Of a DNA stretch of 64,000 nt, positions 25,511 through 33,917 are shown in pieces. Source of the DNA: Nitrospinaceae bacterium. Its GTDB lineage: Bacteria > Nitrospinota > Nitrospinia > Nitrospinales > Nitrospinaceae. Numbering within the stretch: position 1 is the stretch's first letter; each line of letters opens with the position of its first letter. The notes beneath the pieces are model-generated. The model was not told the DNA's origin. It saw only the letters and a program-made list of their open reading frames with translations, and did not search any database. Where the stretch lies: the NCBI GenBank assembly GCA_029261395.1, contig JAJDBJ010000008.1, positions 24,173-88,172 of the forward strand. Reading direction: 5' to 3'. The position numbers were made by a program, and so were the translations under genes.

Positions 25511-27147
25511 TGGCCGCAACCAAAGGGATTGCCCAAACGCTTCAGGATGTTCTGAACAACCTTCAAAGGCAGGTGAAGGAGAAGACTTTAGCGTTGGATG
25601 AGGCGAATAAGAAAATTGCGTCTCTGTCGGGTGACCAGGGAGGAGACTTTACTGTTGAGTTGGACACGGAGAAAGAAAAGCGAGCCGAGGCTGAAGCGCA
25701 GTACAAGGAAGCTAAAGCTGAGATTTCCAAACTTCAAAAACAAGTTGACGAAGGATTAGCAAGCGGTCAGGGAGATTCTTCAGCCGAGTTGACTCAGGAA
25801 ATAGAAAAGCGAACCAAGGCTGAAGCGCAGTACAAGGAAGCTAAAGCTGAGATTTCCAAACTTCAAAAACAAGTTGATGAAGGATTAGCAAGCGGTCAGG
25901 GAGATTCTTCAGCCGAGTTGGCTCAGGAAATAGAAAAGCGAACCCAAGTCGAGAAGGACCTGGCGGACCGCACCGCTGAGTTGCTCGAGGCCAACAAAAA
26001 GCTACTTGCCGAAACCGAGGCCCGCACGAAAGTGGAGGCGGATCTCAGTAAAGCTGAACAAGAAGAGAGTGGCATCCCTGAGGCCGAACATCAAAAAGAA
26101 ATTGCTCAACGTGAAAAGGCGGAAACGGCTCTCCAGGAGGCTCAGTCGCAGCTGAAAGAGGTCCAGTCGAAATTTGCAGAATCGCAATCCCAATTGAAGG
26201 AAGCTGAAAAGAGTCAGGGACAGGGTTCCAAGGAGATGAAGGCATTAGAAAAGGAAATGGCGACTCTTCTGCAATCCCAGGAATCTCTGAAGCAGGAAAA
26301 AGAAAATCTGGAAACTCAGCAGTTCGAAGTGCAGTCTCAATTGAAAGCGGCGCAAGCTCAGCAGGGTCAAGTCGGCGCTGAAACCAAGGCTCTTCAAAAG
26401 GAGCTGGACGAAGTCAAAAAAACCTGTGACCAACTGCAGGAAGTAAAAACCTCCTTGGAAGAAGATAAGGCACTTCTTGAAACCAAGCTCAGGGAACTGC
26501 AATCCCAACTGGCAGAGGCCAAAAAATCAACCGATGATCCTGCCGCCGCGAAAGCCGCCAAGGCCGAGTTGGAAGAGGCTCACAAGTCCCAGCAAACGTT
26601 GAAGACCGATAACGCCAAGCTGGAAGCTCAGGTAAAAGAGTTGGAAGCGAAATTACAATCGGCCTCGAAAGCTTCTGCGGCACCTGCCGCAAGTCCGGCA
26701 TCGCCGGCGTTTGCGTCACCGCCGCCCACCGCATCCACTCCTCCTCCGTCACCCAAAGCATTTACGGCTGAGGATAAAGAGATGGAGCGGTTGCGTCAGG
26801 CCATTGATAAAAATCCGAAGGATGTTGAAAGCATGATCAAGATGGCGGAAGTGGCATTCGCAGCCAGTCGTCACCAGGATGCCATTGAACCGTTAAAGAA
26901 AGCGGTCAAGCTCCAGCCGAAGGATGCGGAGCTTTTTTTCATGCTGGGAGAAGCGCACTACAAGGCCCAGCAATATCACGATGCGCTGACTCCCCTCAAC
27001 TACGCTGTCCGGGTCAATCCCAAAATGGCCAAGGCGCATTACAATTTGTGTCTGATCAATGAGCTGGTGGGTAATGAAGAGGCCGCACAGAAACATTATC
27101 AACTGGCCATCAAAATCGATCCCAAAATCGAACAGAAAATGAGCTAA
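25510..27147 (+). CDS. Coiled-coil protein with C-terminal TPR domain
   Basis: The 545-aa protein has a long, Lys/Glu/Gln-rich coiled coil (about 5-395), an Ala/Pro/Ser linker (395-420) and a TPR domain (about 426-540, e.g. DAIEPLKKAVKLQPKDAELFF). It lacks a signal peptide or membrane segment. Residues 61-146 are a tandem 43-residue duplication starting AEAQYKEAKAEISKLQ. The architecture resembles scaffold proteins that hold partners at the end of a rod. No DNA-level partner is adjacent. Translation may be coupled to a leader ORF because the ATG lacks a ribosome site. Confidence 0.8.
   Translation: MAATKGIAQTLQDVLNNLQRQVKEKTLALDEANKKIASLSGDQGGDFTVELDTEKEKRAEAEAQYKEAKAEISKLQKQVDEGLASGQGDSSAELTQEIEKRTKAEAQYKEAKAEISKLQKQVDEGLASGQGDSSAELAQEIEKRTQVEKDLADRTAELLEANKKLLAETEARTKVEADLSKAEQEESGIPEAEHQKEIAQREKAETALQEAQSQLKEVQSKFAESQSQLKEAEKSQGQGSKEMKALEKEMATLLQSQESLKQEKENLETQQFEVQSQLKAAQAQQGQVGAETKALQKELDEVKKTCDQLQEVKTSLEEDKALLETKLRELQSQLAEAKKSTDDPAAAKAAKAELEEAHKSQQTLKTDNAKLEAQVKELEAKLQSASKASAAPAASPASPAFASPPPTASTPPPSPKAFTAEDKEMERLRQAIDKNPKDVESMIKMAEVAFAASRHQDAIEPLKKAVKLQPKDAELFFMLGEAHYKAQQYHDALTPLNYAVRVNPKMAKAHYNLCLINELVGNEEAAQKHYQLAIKIDPKIEQKMS
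25690..25947 (+). repeat. 129-bp in-frame tandem duplication within the coiled coil
   Basis: Copies at 25690-25818 and 25819-25947 differ at about four bases. The unit encodes 43 residues (AEAQYKEAKA... to ...EIEKRT). Near identity at third positions shows the duplication is recent or maintained by recombination. Confidence 0.9.
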
Positions 27148-27189
27148 TTGCAGACACGAGTCTGCCTCCTCCCCATTCCCAACCGTTAA

Positions 27190-28290
27190 TCAGTATTCCT
27201 CTATTTCGTGCACCATTTTGACCGCCTTCACGTTGGCGTAGACTTGCATCCCAGGTTTCAGCTTCAAGTGGGCCAGTGATTTGCGGGTGATGGTGGCGAG
27301 AATGGGTTCCCCGACATCCAGCTTGAGATTCACCGAACTGCCCTGGGCATCCGTCGGACCGATTTCCAGAATGGTGGCCGGGAGCGTATTCAACACACTG
27401 GTCGGGGTAACGGGTTTTCCCAGCGCGATGCTGATATCCTGCGCCAGCAAATGCACACGCAACGAACTGCCCACGGCAAGCGGTTGCTCGGGAATATAAA
27501 GTGACTGATCCCGATACTGCACACGTGTGAGACCAAACTCGGCTTCATGCTCGGCGATGGTGGTGGTCAAAACGGATCCCACGCTTGACGGCCCGGTTTT
27601 TCCTGCCAGATCAAGACGCGACAAGACTTCGTTGGCCGGACCTGTCGCCACACTTTTCCCTTCTTGCATTAAAACCAACGTATCCACCAATTGCAAAACT
27701 TCGCTCAATGAATGGGTGACATAAACGATAGGCAGTTTCATTTCCTGTCGCAGGCGTGTCAGAAAGGGAAGAATATCCTGCTTGCGTTGCGCGTCGAGGT
27801 TGGCCAGCGGCTCGTCCATCAACAACAACTGTGGGTTGGTCAACAAGGCCCGCCCGATCGCCACGCGTTGCTGTTCGCCTCCGGAAAGTTTCTGAGGCCG
27901 TCGATCCAACAGCGGATGCAGGTCCATCAAATCGGTCACCTGATCGAAAGTGATTTTTCTATGCTCGGGAGCAATCCGCCGGTACCCGTAATTCAAATTG
28001 TCCCGCACGGTTAAATGAGGAAACAGCCGGGCTTCCTGGAATACCATTCCGATGGGCCGATGGTGAACCGGAACGAATGTGTTGTGCGTTGCGTCCTGCC
28101 ACACGTGGTCGCCGAACTTCATGTAGCCGGTGGGTGACCGTTCCAGACCGGCCAGACAACGCAGGAGGGTGGTCTTGCCGGAACCGGATCGTCCGAAGAT
28201 GACCGTCACCCCTTCATCCGGGAACTCCAGTTGTGTGTCCAACTCAAATTGTTTGTATTGAATCCGGAACCGGGATTGGATCGTGCTCAT
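27190..28290 (-). CDS. modC: Molybdate ABC transporter ATP-binding protein
   Basis: I start at MSTIQSRFRI (366 aa), where the ATG overlaps the modB stop; the longer open frame upstream is the antisense-free overlap with modB and encodes nothing family-like. Walker A is GRSGSGKTT (about 33-41), the ABC signature LSGGEQQRVAIGRAL, Walker B LLLMDEPLANLD, and a C-terminal Mop/TOBE molybdate-binding domain (about 290-360). ModC powers molybdate import by ModB. Molybdate is needed for enzymes such as nitrite oxidoreductase in the inferred host. Confidence 0.93.
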   Translation of the reverse strand: MSTIQSRFRIQYKQFELDTQLEFPDEGVTVIFGRSGSGKTTLLRCLAGLERSPTGYMKFGDHVWQDATHNTFVPVHHRPIGMVFQEARLFPHLTVRDNLNYGYRRIAPEHRKITFDQVTDLMDLHPLLDRRPQKLSGGEQQRVAIGRALLTNPQLLLMDEPLANLDAQRKQDILPFLTRLRQEMKLPIVYVTHSLSEVLQLVDTLVLMQEGKSVATGPANEVLSRLDLAGKTGPSSVGSVLTTTIAEHEAEFGLTRVQYRDQSLYIPEQPLAVGSSLRVHLLAQDISIALGKPVTPTSVLNTLPATILEIGPTDAQGSSVNLKLDVGEPILATITRKSLAHLKLKPGMQVYANVKAVKMVHEIEEY

Positions 28291-28970
28291 GAGACGTGTA
28301 CCGGCAGGCGGCGGTTGAATGCGTAGACCATCAACAACACCGCAAATGAAAACAGCAAGAGGCCGCCTGATAGCAGATGCGCCTGCGAGTATTCGAGCGC
28401 TTCGACGTGATCGTATATGGCAATGGACATCACTTTGGTTTTGCCGGGAATGTTGCCGCCCACCATCAACACCACTCCAAACTCCCCCAGCGTATGGGCG
28501 AATCCCAAAACGATCGCGGTGAGATAACCCCGCACCGCCATGGGAGAAGCAACGCTGAGGAAGGCATCCCACTTGGATGCGCGGAGCGACCACGCCGCTT
28601 CCAGATAGGTTTTGCCGGAGGCTTCAAAGGCGCCCTGTAACGGTTGCACGACGAACGGAAACGAGTAAAGAGTGGACGCGATCACCAGACCGGTAAAAGA
28701 AAACGCGAGAGACGAACCGGTGATGGATTGAAAGGGTCCGCCGACCACGCCATTGGCGCCGAGGGCGATGAGCAGATAAAATCCAAGCACCGTCGGCGGC
28801 AACACGAGTGGCAGGGCGACCACCGCCTCCACCCAGACCCGTGCGCGGGACGGCGTGTGCGCCAGCCACCAGGCGACAGGCGTTCCGATCAACAGCAAAA
28901 CTCCGACCGTCGTCGCCGCCAGCTTCAGCGTAATCCAGATCGGTTGCCAGTCCATTAGTGAGGGGTCCAT
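28287..28970 (-). CDS. modB: Molybdate ABC transporter permease
   Basis: With the start at MDPSLMDWQP the protein has 227 aa, normal for ModB. Five or six transmembrane helices are evident and the cytoplasmic EAA loop reads EAAWSLRASKWDAFLSV before a Gly-rich helix, with AHTLGEFGVVLMVGGNIPGKT typical of the family. The stop overlaps modC by 4 bases and the gene lies 8 bases past modA, forming one transcript modA-modB-modC. Confidence 0.93.
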   Translation of the reverse strand: MDPSLMDWQPIWITLKLAATTVGVLLLIGTPVAWWLAHTPSRARVWVEAVVALPLVLPPTVLGFYLLIALGANGVVGGPFQSITGSSLAFSFTGLVIASTLYSFPFVVQPLQGAFEASGKTYLEAAWSLRASKWDAFLSVASPMAVRGYLTAIVLGFAHTLGEFGVVLMVGGNIPGKTKVMSIAIYDHVEALEYSQAHLLSGGLLLFSFAVLLMVYAFNRRLPVHVS

Positions 28971-28978
28971 CGTTTCTT

Positions 28979-29755
28979 TTACTCTTTCAGGCCGTAGCCG
29001 TAAGATTGAATCAGTTTGCGTGCCGTGTCCGATTTTAAAAATCGCAAAAGCGCCTTCGCCGCCGGTTGCGATTGACCTCGCATTAAAAGCACCGCGTCCT
29101 GATCGATGGCCTCGTACAAATGTTCCGGTACGATCCACTGGCTACCCTTGATCTTCAAGTGGGGATCCATGACCTGAGACAGGGCGACAAACCCGATCTC
29201 CGCATTGCCGGTAGCCACAAATTGAAATGCCTGGCTAATGTTCTCACCCTGGACAAGAGTGGGTGAGACCGACTCCCACAGGTTCAGTCGCGTCAGTGCC
29301 GTGTAGGCGGCTTTTCCGTAGGGCGCGGTTTTGGGGTTGGCCAGCGCGAGATGTTTGAAATTGCGTCGCTGTAAAACAGTTTTGCCATCACCGTCGATGT
29401 GCCGTGGATCGGCACTCCATAAAACAATTTTACCCTGGGCATACGTAAACCGCGTTGCCGGAACCGCTTGGCCATTATTTTCCAAAAGCCGGGGACGCTC
29501 ACTGTCCGCCGAAAGTAAAACGTCAAATGGTGCGCCGTGCAGGATCTGCGCGTACAGTTTTCCAGTGGACCCGGATACGGTGCGTACGTTGTGCCCGCTC
29601 TGCTTTTGAAATACCGGGACCAACTGTTTGAAGGGATTCAGGAAATTGGAAGCCACCGCCACCGTCACCTCCCCGGCAAACACGGAAGATCCGCAAAAGG
29701 TGATGAAGGCGAAGGTCGATGCCAGTACCCACCGCTTTGAAATTAAAATCGTCAT
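28979..29755 (-). CDS. modA: Periplasmic molybdate-binding protein
   Basis: The start at MTILISKRWV follows AGGA and gives a 258-aa protein with a signal peptide (about 1-27, ending VFA). Family features include VAVASNFLNPFKQLVPVFQ, VSGSTGKLYAQILHGAPFDVLLSAD and LALANPKTAPYGKAA. ModA captures molybdate (or tungstate) for the ModBC channel. It is the first gene of the operon and sits behind a promoter covered by TATCGATA palindromes. Confidence 0.93.
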   Translation of the reverse strand: MTILISKRWVLASTFAFITFCGSSVFAGEVTVAVASNFLNPFKQLVPVFQKQSGHNVRTVSGSTGKLYAQILHGAPFDVLLSADSERPRLLENNGQAVPATRFTYAQGKIVLWSADPRHIDGDGKTVLQRRNFKHLALANPKTAPYGKAAYTALTRLNLWESVSPTLVQGENISQAFQFVATGNAEIGFVALSQVMDPHLKIKGSQWIVPEHLYEAIDQDAVLLMRGQSQPAAKALLRFLKSDTARKLIQSYGYGLKE

Positions 29756-29798
29756 ACTGCCAGTTCCTGAACAAGGTTCGTTTGGAATGTGCTGTGAG

Positions 29799-29834
29799 TA
29801 TCGATATATATCATAAAACATATCGATAGGTCAA
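29799..29834 (-). promoter_or_regulatory. modA promoter overlapped by a palindromic operator
   Basis: TATCGATA occurs at 29799-29806 and 29821-29828, two palindromes 22 bases (two helical turns) apart. On the minus strand, TTGACC (rc of 29829-29834) and TATATA (rc of 29805-29810) make a sigma-70-type promoter with an 18-base spacer lying within them. The ATCGATATATA arm is close to the ModE half-site ATCGCTATATA, so a molybdate-responsive repressor is a plausible regulator. Confidence 0.55.
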
Positions 29835-29909
29835 ACCTTAAAATTGAGCTCCGGCCTTACCAGCCCCTCCTTTGGAAGAAGAGCTTTGCAAATGCCAGGT
29901 TTTAGATAT

Positions 29910-30053
29910 TCCTCCCCTTACTAAGGGGAGGATACAGGTGGGCCGGGCAAGGCCCGGAGCTAATATTCTCCTCTCCCCTCATGGGGAGAGGATTAAGGTG
30001 AGGGGTGGAGTTATTATAACCTCCCCTCTATCCCCTCCTTGGTAAGGAGGGGA
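29910..30053. repeat. Second cluster of GC-rich palindromes
   Basis: Perfect hairpins are TCCTCCCCTTA/TAAGGGGAGGA at 29910-29932, TCCTCTCCCC/GGGGAGAGGA at 29969-29992 and TCCCCTCCTT/AAGGAGGGGA at 30031-30053. A smaller GGCCGGGC stem is between the first two. No gene is seen in 29835-30228. Confidence 0.8.
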
Positions 30054-30228
30054 CAAGTACTTGTGTAAAGGTTTCCTTTAGAAAGAGAGGAGCCGCAGGA
30101 CTTTGGACCTATTGTTAATTTGCGCTCAGTGATTACCGGTGGTCGTCAAATGTCAGCCAGTTGCCTCCAAGCGTTAGCTTGGGGAAAATTCGTTGCAAAG
30201 GGATGAGGGGGAAGCTACCCTGTTAAAT

Positions 30229-30465
30229 ATGGAAAAAAACTTCGAACCTCTAAAAGACCGACTGCGCATCATCTGTGACCGGCTGGATCCTGAAGAGCAG
30301 GCCTCGTTCCGTCCCTTGATTGATAATTTTACCGGTGGGACCTCGGAATTTCAGAGGATCATGCGTGATCTCGGAAAATTTGGCCCTAAAATTGGCGAGG
30401 GCTCGACATTCGGCATCTACCGGGAGGTGCAAAACCTCTTTGATCAGGCCAACCGCGGGGAGTAA
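30229..30465 (+). CDS. Unrecognised 78-aa protein, first gene of an acylphosphatase operon
   Basis: The frame is open from a TTG at 30193, but the ATG at 30229 gives the more protein-like MEKNFEPLKDRLRIIC and a GAGGGGGAAG stretch lies upstream at rather long spacing. The protein is helical and charged, with a Gly/Phe-rich middle (NFTGGTSEF). Six bases separate its stop from the acylphosphatase start, so it is co-transcribed with it. No family is recognised. Confidence 0.55.
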   Translation: MEKNFEPLKDRLRIICDRLDPEEQASFRPLIDNFTGGTSEFQRIMRDLGKFGPKIGEGSTFGIYREVQNLFDQANRGE

Positions 30466-30471
30466 CCAGTC

Positions 30472-30747
30472 ATGAGCGATACAGCCGCGGTTCATCTATT
30501 CGTCCACGGTCGCGTCCAAGGTGTGTTTTACCGGGCCAAGACGCAAAAAAAAGCGGAGGCACTGGGGCTGAACGGCTGGGTGAAAAATTGCGATGACGGG
30601 TCGGTGGAAATCCACGCCGAAGGCAACAGGGCAAAACTGGATGAATTGATCGAATGGTGCCGGAAGGGTCCGGCTCTGGCGTCGGTATCCAATATAGATT
30701 TGAACTGGGTCGAGTCTGAAGGCTTGCACTCTTTTGATATTCGATAG
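30472..30747 (+). CDS. Acylphosphatase
   Basis: This 91-aa enzyme hydrolyses acyl phosphates such as acetyl or carbamoyl phosphate. The family signature VHGRVQGVFYRAKTQ (residues 11-25) provides the phosphate loop and catalytic R21, and GWVKNCDDGSVE supplies the catalytic N39. The start ATG follows GGGGAG at the end of the upstream gene. It is the middle gene of three closely spaced genes. Confidence 0.93.
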   Translation: MSDTAAVHLFVHGRVQGVFYRAKTQKKAEALGLNGWVKNCDDGSVEIHAEGNRAKLDELIEWCRKGPALASVSNIDLNWVESEGLHSFDIR

Positions 30748-30757
30748 AGAGGCAGTG

Positions 30758-31525
30758 ATGTTACACATTCATAATGTGATCAAAAGTTATCAGGATTTGG
30801 AAGCTGTGAAAGGCATCAACCTGGAAGTTCCCAAGGGCGAGATCTTCGGGTTTCTGGGCCCCAACGGCGCGGGTAAAACCACCACTATCAAAATGATTGT
30901 CGGACTGCTCAAGCCGACCTCCGGAACCATTTCCATCGGCGGGTTTGATATCGGCCGCCAAGCCATCGAAGCCAAATCCATTTTGGGATACATTCCCGAC
31001 CGTCCTTTCATTTACGAAAAGCTGACCGGTCGCGAATACCTGGGGTTCATTGCCGATCTTTACAATATGAATGCCGCTGACATCGCTGAACGGATCCAGA
31101 AGTACCTGGATTTTTTCGATCTCACCGAGGCTGGCGACAAACTGGTCGAGGGCTATTCACACGGGATGAAACAGAAGCTAATCATCTCCGGCGCCTTGCT
31201 GCACGATCCGCAGTTGGTGGTGGTGGATGAACCGATGGTGGGACTCGATCCCAAAGGCGCGCGGCAGGTCAAGCAGTTGTTCCGCGACCTGTGCCAGAAG
31301 GGAACGACCATTTTCATGTCCACCCATTCACTCGGCATTGCAGAGGCGATGTGCGATCGTATCGGCATCATCCAAAAAGGTGAAGTCATCGCGCTGGGAA
31401 CTCTCAAAGAATTGCGCAAACAGGCCGATCGGGATCACGAGAACCTGGAAGATCTTTTCATGGAGCTGACCGGCGACACGCATCTCGAACAACTGAGCGG
31501 CATGATGGCCGCGGCTTCCTCATAG
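30758..31525 (+). CDS. ABC transporter ATP-binding protein (ABC-2 type), no permease nearby
   Basis: I start at MLHIHNVIKS (255 aa) because GAGAGG precedes it; the frame reads through the end of the acylphosphatase gene upstream. Walker A is GPNGAGKT (34-41), the signature YSHGMKQK is the variant typical of ABC-2 exporters, and Walker B with D-loop is LVVVDEPMVGLD. STHSLGIAE is the H-loop. These ATPases drive export with a separate ABC-2 permease, but the next gene is on the other strand and is not a permease, so the partner is elsewhere. Confidence 0.9.
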   Translation: MLHIHNVIKSYQDLEAVKGINLEVPKGEIFGFLGPNGAGKTTTIKMIVGLLKPTSGTISIGGFDIGRQAIEAKSILGYIPDRPFIYEKLTGREYLGFIADLYNMNAADIAERIQKYLDFFDLTEAGDKLVEGYSHGMKQKLIISGALLHDPQLVVVDEPMVGLDPKGARQVKQLFRDLCQKGTTIFMSTHSLGIAEAMCDRIGIIQKGEVIALGTLKELRKQADRDHENLEDLFMELTGDTHLEQLSGMMAAASS

Positions 31526-31582
31526 AGTATCAAACTCAAAAGCTTATGTAGTCAAGAAGAGACTTGACCCCTTTTCGACTAT

Positions 31583-32152
31583 TTAGTCTTTAATGGTGAG
31601 AACCTTGCGCACGTAACGTGCCTTGTCATCAAAGGCCACGACAGTGAAGCGGTACTCGACCGCGAGCGAGCAGATTTCCTCGAAGTAGTCCGGCAAGCCG
31701 GACACAGCCGGGAATATCGGGTCATAGTCTTCTCGCCAAGACGCTAATTCGACCAATGCTGCCGACCCCGGCACCAAGACCGTTTCCGTGTCTTCGGATT
31801 TGCGCCCTGCTCCCTTGTACACGGCAAGGCTATACGCGTGACCCGAAATGTCCGCGAATTCCGGCCCGTCCTTTTTGCGGTATTCAATCTTGATCAGTTG
31901 AAACCGAACTCCCGTCGCAATCTGTCGGCCTACATTACGGACGTAGAAGCCGAATATTTTCTCGTCCCGAATCTCACCGGGACCAACTTCCGCGCCATGA
32001 GACAAAATCTGACAATTTTCGTGAGGAAGCTCGATAACCAGCCGGGGGCGCCTCCACCATTCACAGAGTAACCGCGCCACGTTGATTAGTTGCGCGAGTA
32101 GAAAGCCAAGAATGGCTCCAATACCTGATCGAATGAGATCGCCGTATTCCAT
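31583..32152 (-). CDS. Single-pass membrane protein of unknown function
   Basis: I take MEYGDLIRSG as the start (189 aa), with GGAG about 12 bases upstream; two nearer-upstream Met codons are alternatives. Residues about 5-25 form one transmembrane helix, followed by a basic stop-transfer WWRRPR and a beta-rich soluble domain, including EKIFGFYVRNVGRQIATGVRF, which resembles an immunoglobulin-like fold. The domain should face the cytoplasm. The gene is convergent with the ABC ATPase. No family is recognised. Confidence 0.6.
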   Translation of the reverse strand: MEYGDLIRSGIGAILGFLLAQLINVARLLCEWWRRPRLVIELPHENCQILSHGAEVGPGEIRDEKIFGFYVRNVGRQIATGVRFQLIKIEYRKKDGPEFADISGHAYSLAVYKGAGRKSEDTETVLVPGSAALVELASWREDYDPIFPAVSGLPDYFEEICSLAVEYRFTVVAFDDKARYVRKVLTIKD

Positions 32153-32236
32153 GGTCGCCCCAGCTCCATCCATAAGCATAATACCCGAAATTGTGTGATC
32201 GATCAGCCACCCGCTCCCCCTGGGAGGAAGGGGGAG

Positions 32237-33445
32237 TTATTCAGCCTTAGGCGCTTCTTTTAAAATTCCCGACACTTCTTGTTTGCTACCACCGCGCACA
32301 ATTTTGAGTCGCACCGTGTCTCCAAAATTATATTTTTGCAGTTGAGCGGCCAAATTTTCCACGTCGGCCAGTGCGTTGCCGTCCAGTTCCAACAGCACAT
32401 CGTCTTTTTGCAGGTTCATCCTCTCCGCGTTGGAACCTTTCTCGACTTCCAAGACCTTGAGCCCGTTCTCCAGCTCTTTCAGGAAAACTCCCAGCTTGAT
32501 GCGGTTGGGCGGCGGGACGATGTAGGACACTTTCCAGCTGAAGTTCGATGCGAGCAAGGGAATCGATACGCTGGTCTGCATTTTCATTTCACGATTCTTC
32601 AATTCTTTGGGGATCTCCGTGACTTCAGGCAGGATGATCGAATAGGCATGCGGTACGCGCCGGAAGGCACGCTTGGGAATGCCGTAACCGTATTGCACAT
32701 GAAACCCGCCCGCCAGCACAACCAGTTTGCGATTCTCATTGGCTTCGTCCTTTAAGAAGTTAGCCACCGTTTCGGCCATCGATTCTTCCCACAGCAGGAG
32801 CATCTGATACGGCTTGGAGACTACCCCGGTATGCGTGTCGTTGCCGCCAAACAGGGACATCGAATACGCCCGGTGATATTCATCGGTTAAATCGATTTCC
32901 GGCAGGCCGTCCTGGTCGGGTCCGCCGTCACGGAATTTTTGTTCGAGGGCGCGCGACGATTTCAATCCGATCAGCGGGATGGAGTTTTCTTTTAAATATT
33001 CGAAGATGGGCTGGTACAGCCCGTAGCCGTGTCCCCAGTTTTTCCGGAACAGTTTGCGAAATTGCTTGTCCGGCAAATTGCCTTTCTGCCAGTGGTCGAG
33101 GTCGTCCTGAGCCGAGCGGCGGAACATTTCCATGCCGACGGAAATCTGGCCGGGGAATTGTTCCTGCAGGCGGCGGATGATTTCGAGCTGAACCCGGTGC
33201 GCTTCGAGGTTGTCGTGGGTTTCGCCGATATAGATGACGCGCGACCCGGAGACGGTATCGATCATCTGCTCCACCGAAACCGTGAGTCCGGTCGGCAGGT
33301 GCAGGATTTCTCCCTCATTCAGTTCACCCAGGTTTTTGTAGGGAGAACCTTGATTAGGGACGGCGAAGTCCTCCGCCCCGGCGGCGGATGCGAACAATCC
33401 GGCCATCAGGGCCAGCAGGATACCTGTCAGTGGAATCGTTTTCAT
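32237..33445 (-). CDS. ChaN-family protein with C-terminal PDZ domain
   Basis: The start at MKTIPLTGIL gives a 402-aa protein with a signal peptide (about 1-24). The ChaN/Tiki-superfamily domain (about 50-290) carries IYIGETHDN (GETH at 74-77), MEMFRRSAQDDLDHW and LAGGFHVQYGYGIP. A PDZ domain follows (about 310-395, ERMNLQKDDVLLELDG). ChaN domains bind haem or act as metalloproteases; PDZ domains select protein C-termini. A ribosome site GGAGG lies 14 bases upstream, rather far. Likely periplasmic. Confidence 0.85.
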   Translation of the reverse strand: MKTIPLTGILLALMAGLFASAAGAEDFAVPNQGSPYKNLGELNEGEILHLPTGLTVSVEQMIDTVSGSRVIYIGETHDNLEAHRVQLEIIRRLQEQFPGQISVGMEMFRRSAQDDLDHWQKGNLPDKQFRKLFRKNWGHGYGLYQPIFEYLKENSIPLIGLKSSRALEQKFRDGGPDQDGLPEIDLTDEYHRAYSMSLFGGNDTHTGVVSKPYQMLLLWEESMAETVANFLKDEANENRKLVVLAGGFHVQYGYGIPKRAFRRVPHAYSIILPEVTEIPKELKNREMKMQTSVSIPLLASNFSWKVSYIVPPPNRIKLGVFLKELENGLKVLEVEKGSNAERMNLQKDDVLLELDGNALADVENLAAQLQKYNFGDTVRLKIVRGGSKQEVSGILKEAPKAE

Positions 33446-33669
33446 GGGGTCTTGCGGAGCCTCCGAAAAGGAACGAGTATTTAAATCATTAAACCATAAT
33501 ATCAAAGGTTTAGGGAAAACTCATCCGTCTGGGAAAAGGCGGCTTGACATCAAATCGGACATGGTCAATAATATCAGACTCTTGTCATTTCCCAATGTGT
33601 TGCTCTTTATAACAAAGGGTTTCATCAGGGATTTCATGTTGTAGACTCTTGAAAGGGGTTGTTTTACTT

Positions 33670-33861
33670 TTGGAAGTTACCGTACATCAAAATCAGGTTG
33701 ATAAAGCACTCAAAGCGCTCAAGCGGCAAATGACCAAGGAAGGCCTGTTGAAGGAACTCAAGCGGCGCCGGTTTTACGAAAAACCTTCGGTCAAAAAGAA
33801 GCGCAAACAGAAAGAAGCCAAGAAGAAAAGAAAATCGGCCATGCGTCGCAGTTTTTCTTAA
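33670..33861 (+). CDS. rpsU: 30S ribosomal protein S21, TTG start
   Basis: The 63-aa protein MEVTVHQNQVDKALKALKRQ... to the Lys-rich tail RKSAMRRSFS is ribosomal S21. The natural N-terminus MEVTV is met by a TTG at 33670; the upstream in-frame TTG at 33649 would add seven non-conserved residues. GAAAGGGG lies 11 bases before it. The gene ends at a strong terminator. Confidence 0.93.
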   Translation: MEVTVHQNQVDKALKALKRQMTKEGLLKELKRRRFYEKPSVKKKRKQKEAKKKRKSAMRRSFS

Positions 33862-33886
33862 CTTCAACACAGGCTGAAAAATTCAA

Positions 33887-33917
33887 CGGCAGAGGGGTTT
33901 CCCTCCGCCGTTTTTTT
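33887..33917 (+). terminator. Terminator of rpsU
   Basis: CGGCAGAGGG at 33887-33896 pairs with CCCTCCGCCG at 33901-33910 (one mismatch) around GTTT, then seven T. Its T-run overlaps the end of the convergent rlmB gene by two bases. Confidence 0.9.

Noticed and set aside
28291..28593. N-terminal extension of ModC
   Set aside because: It lies within modB in another frame; the ATG overlapping the modB stop gives the family-standard start.
31551..31575. Terminator after the ABC ATPase
   Set aside because: GTCAAG/CTTGAC gives only a six-pair stem with a weak T-run; possible but not strong enough to list.
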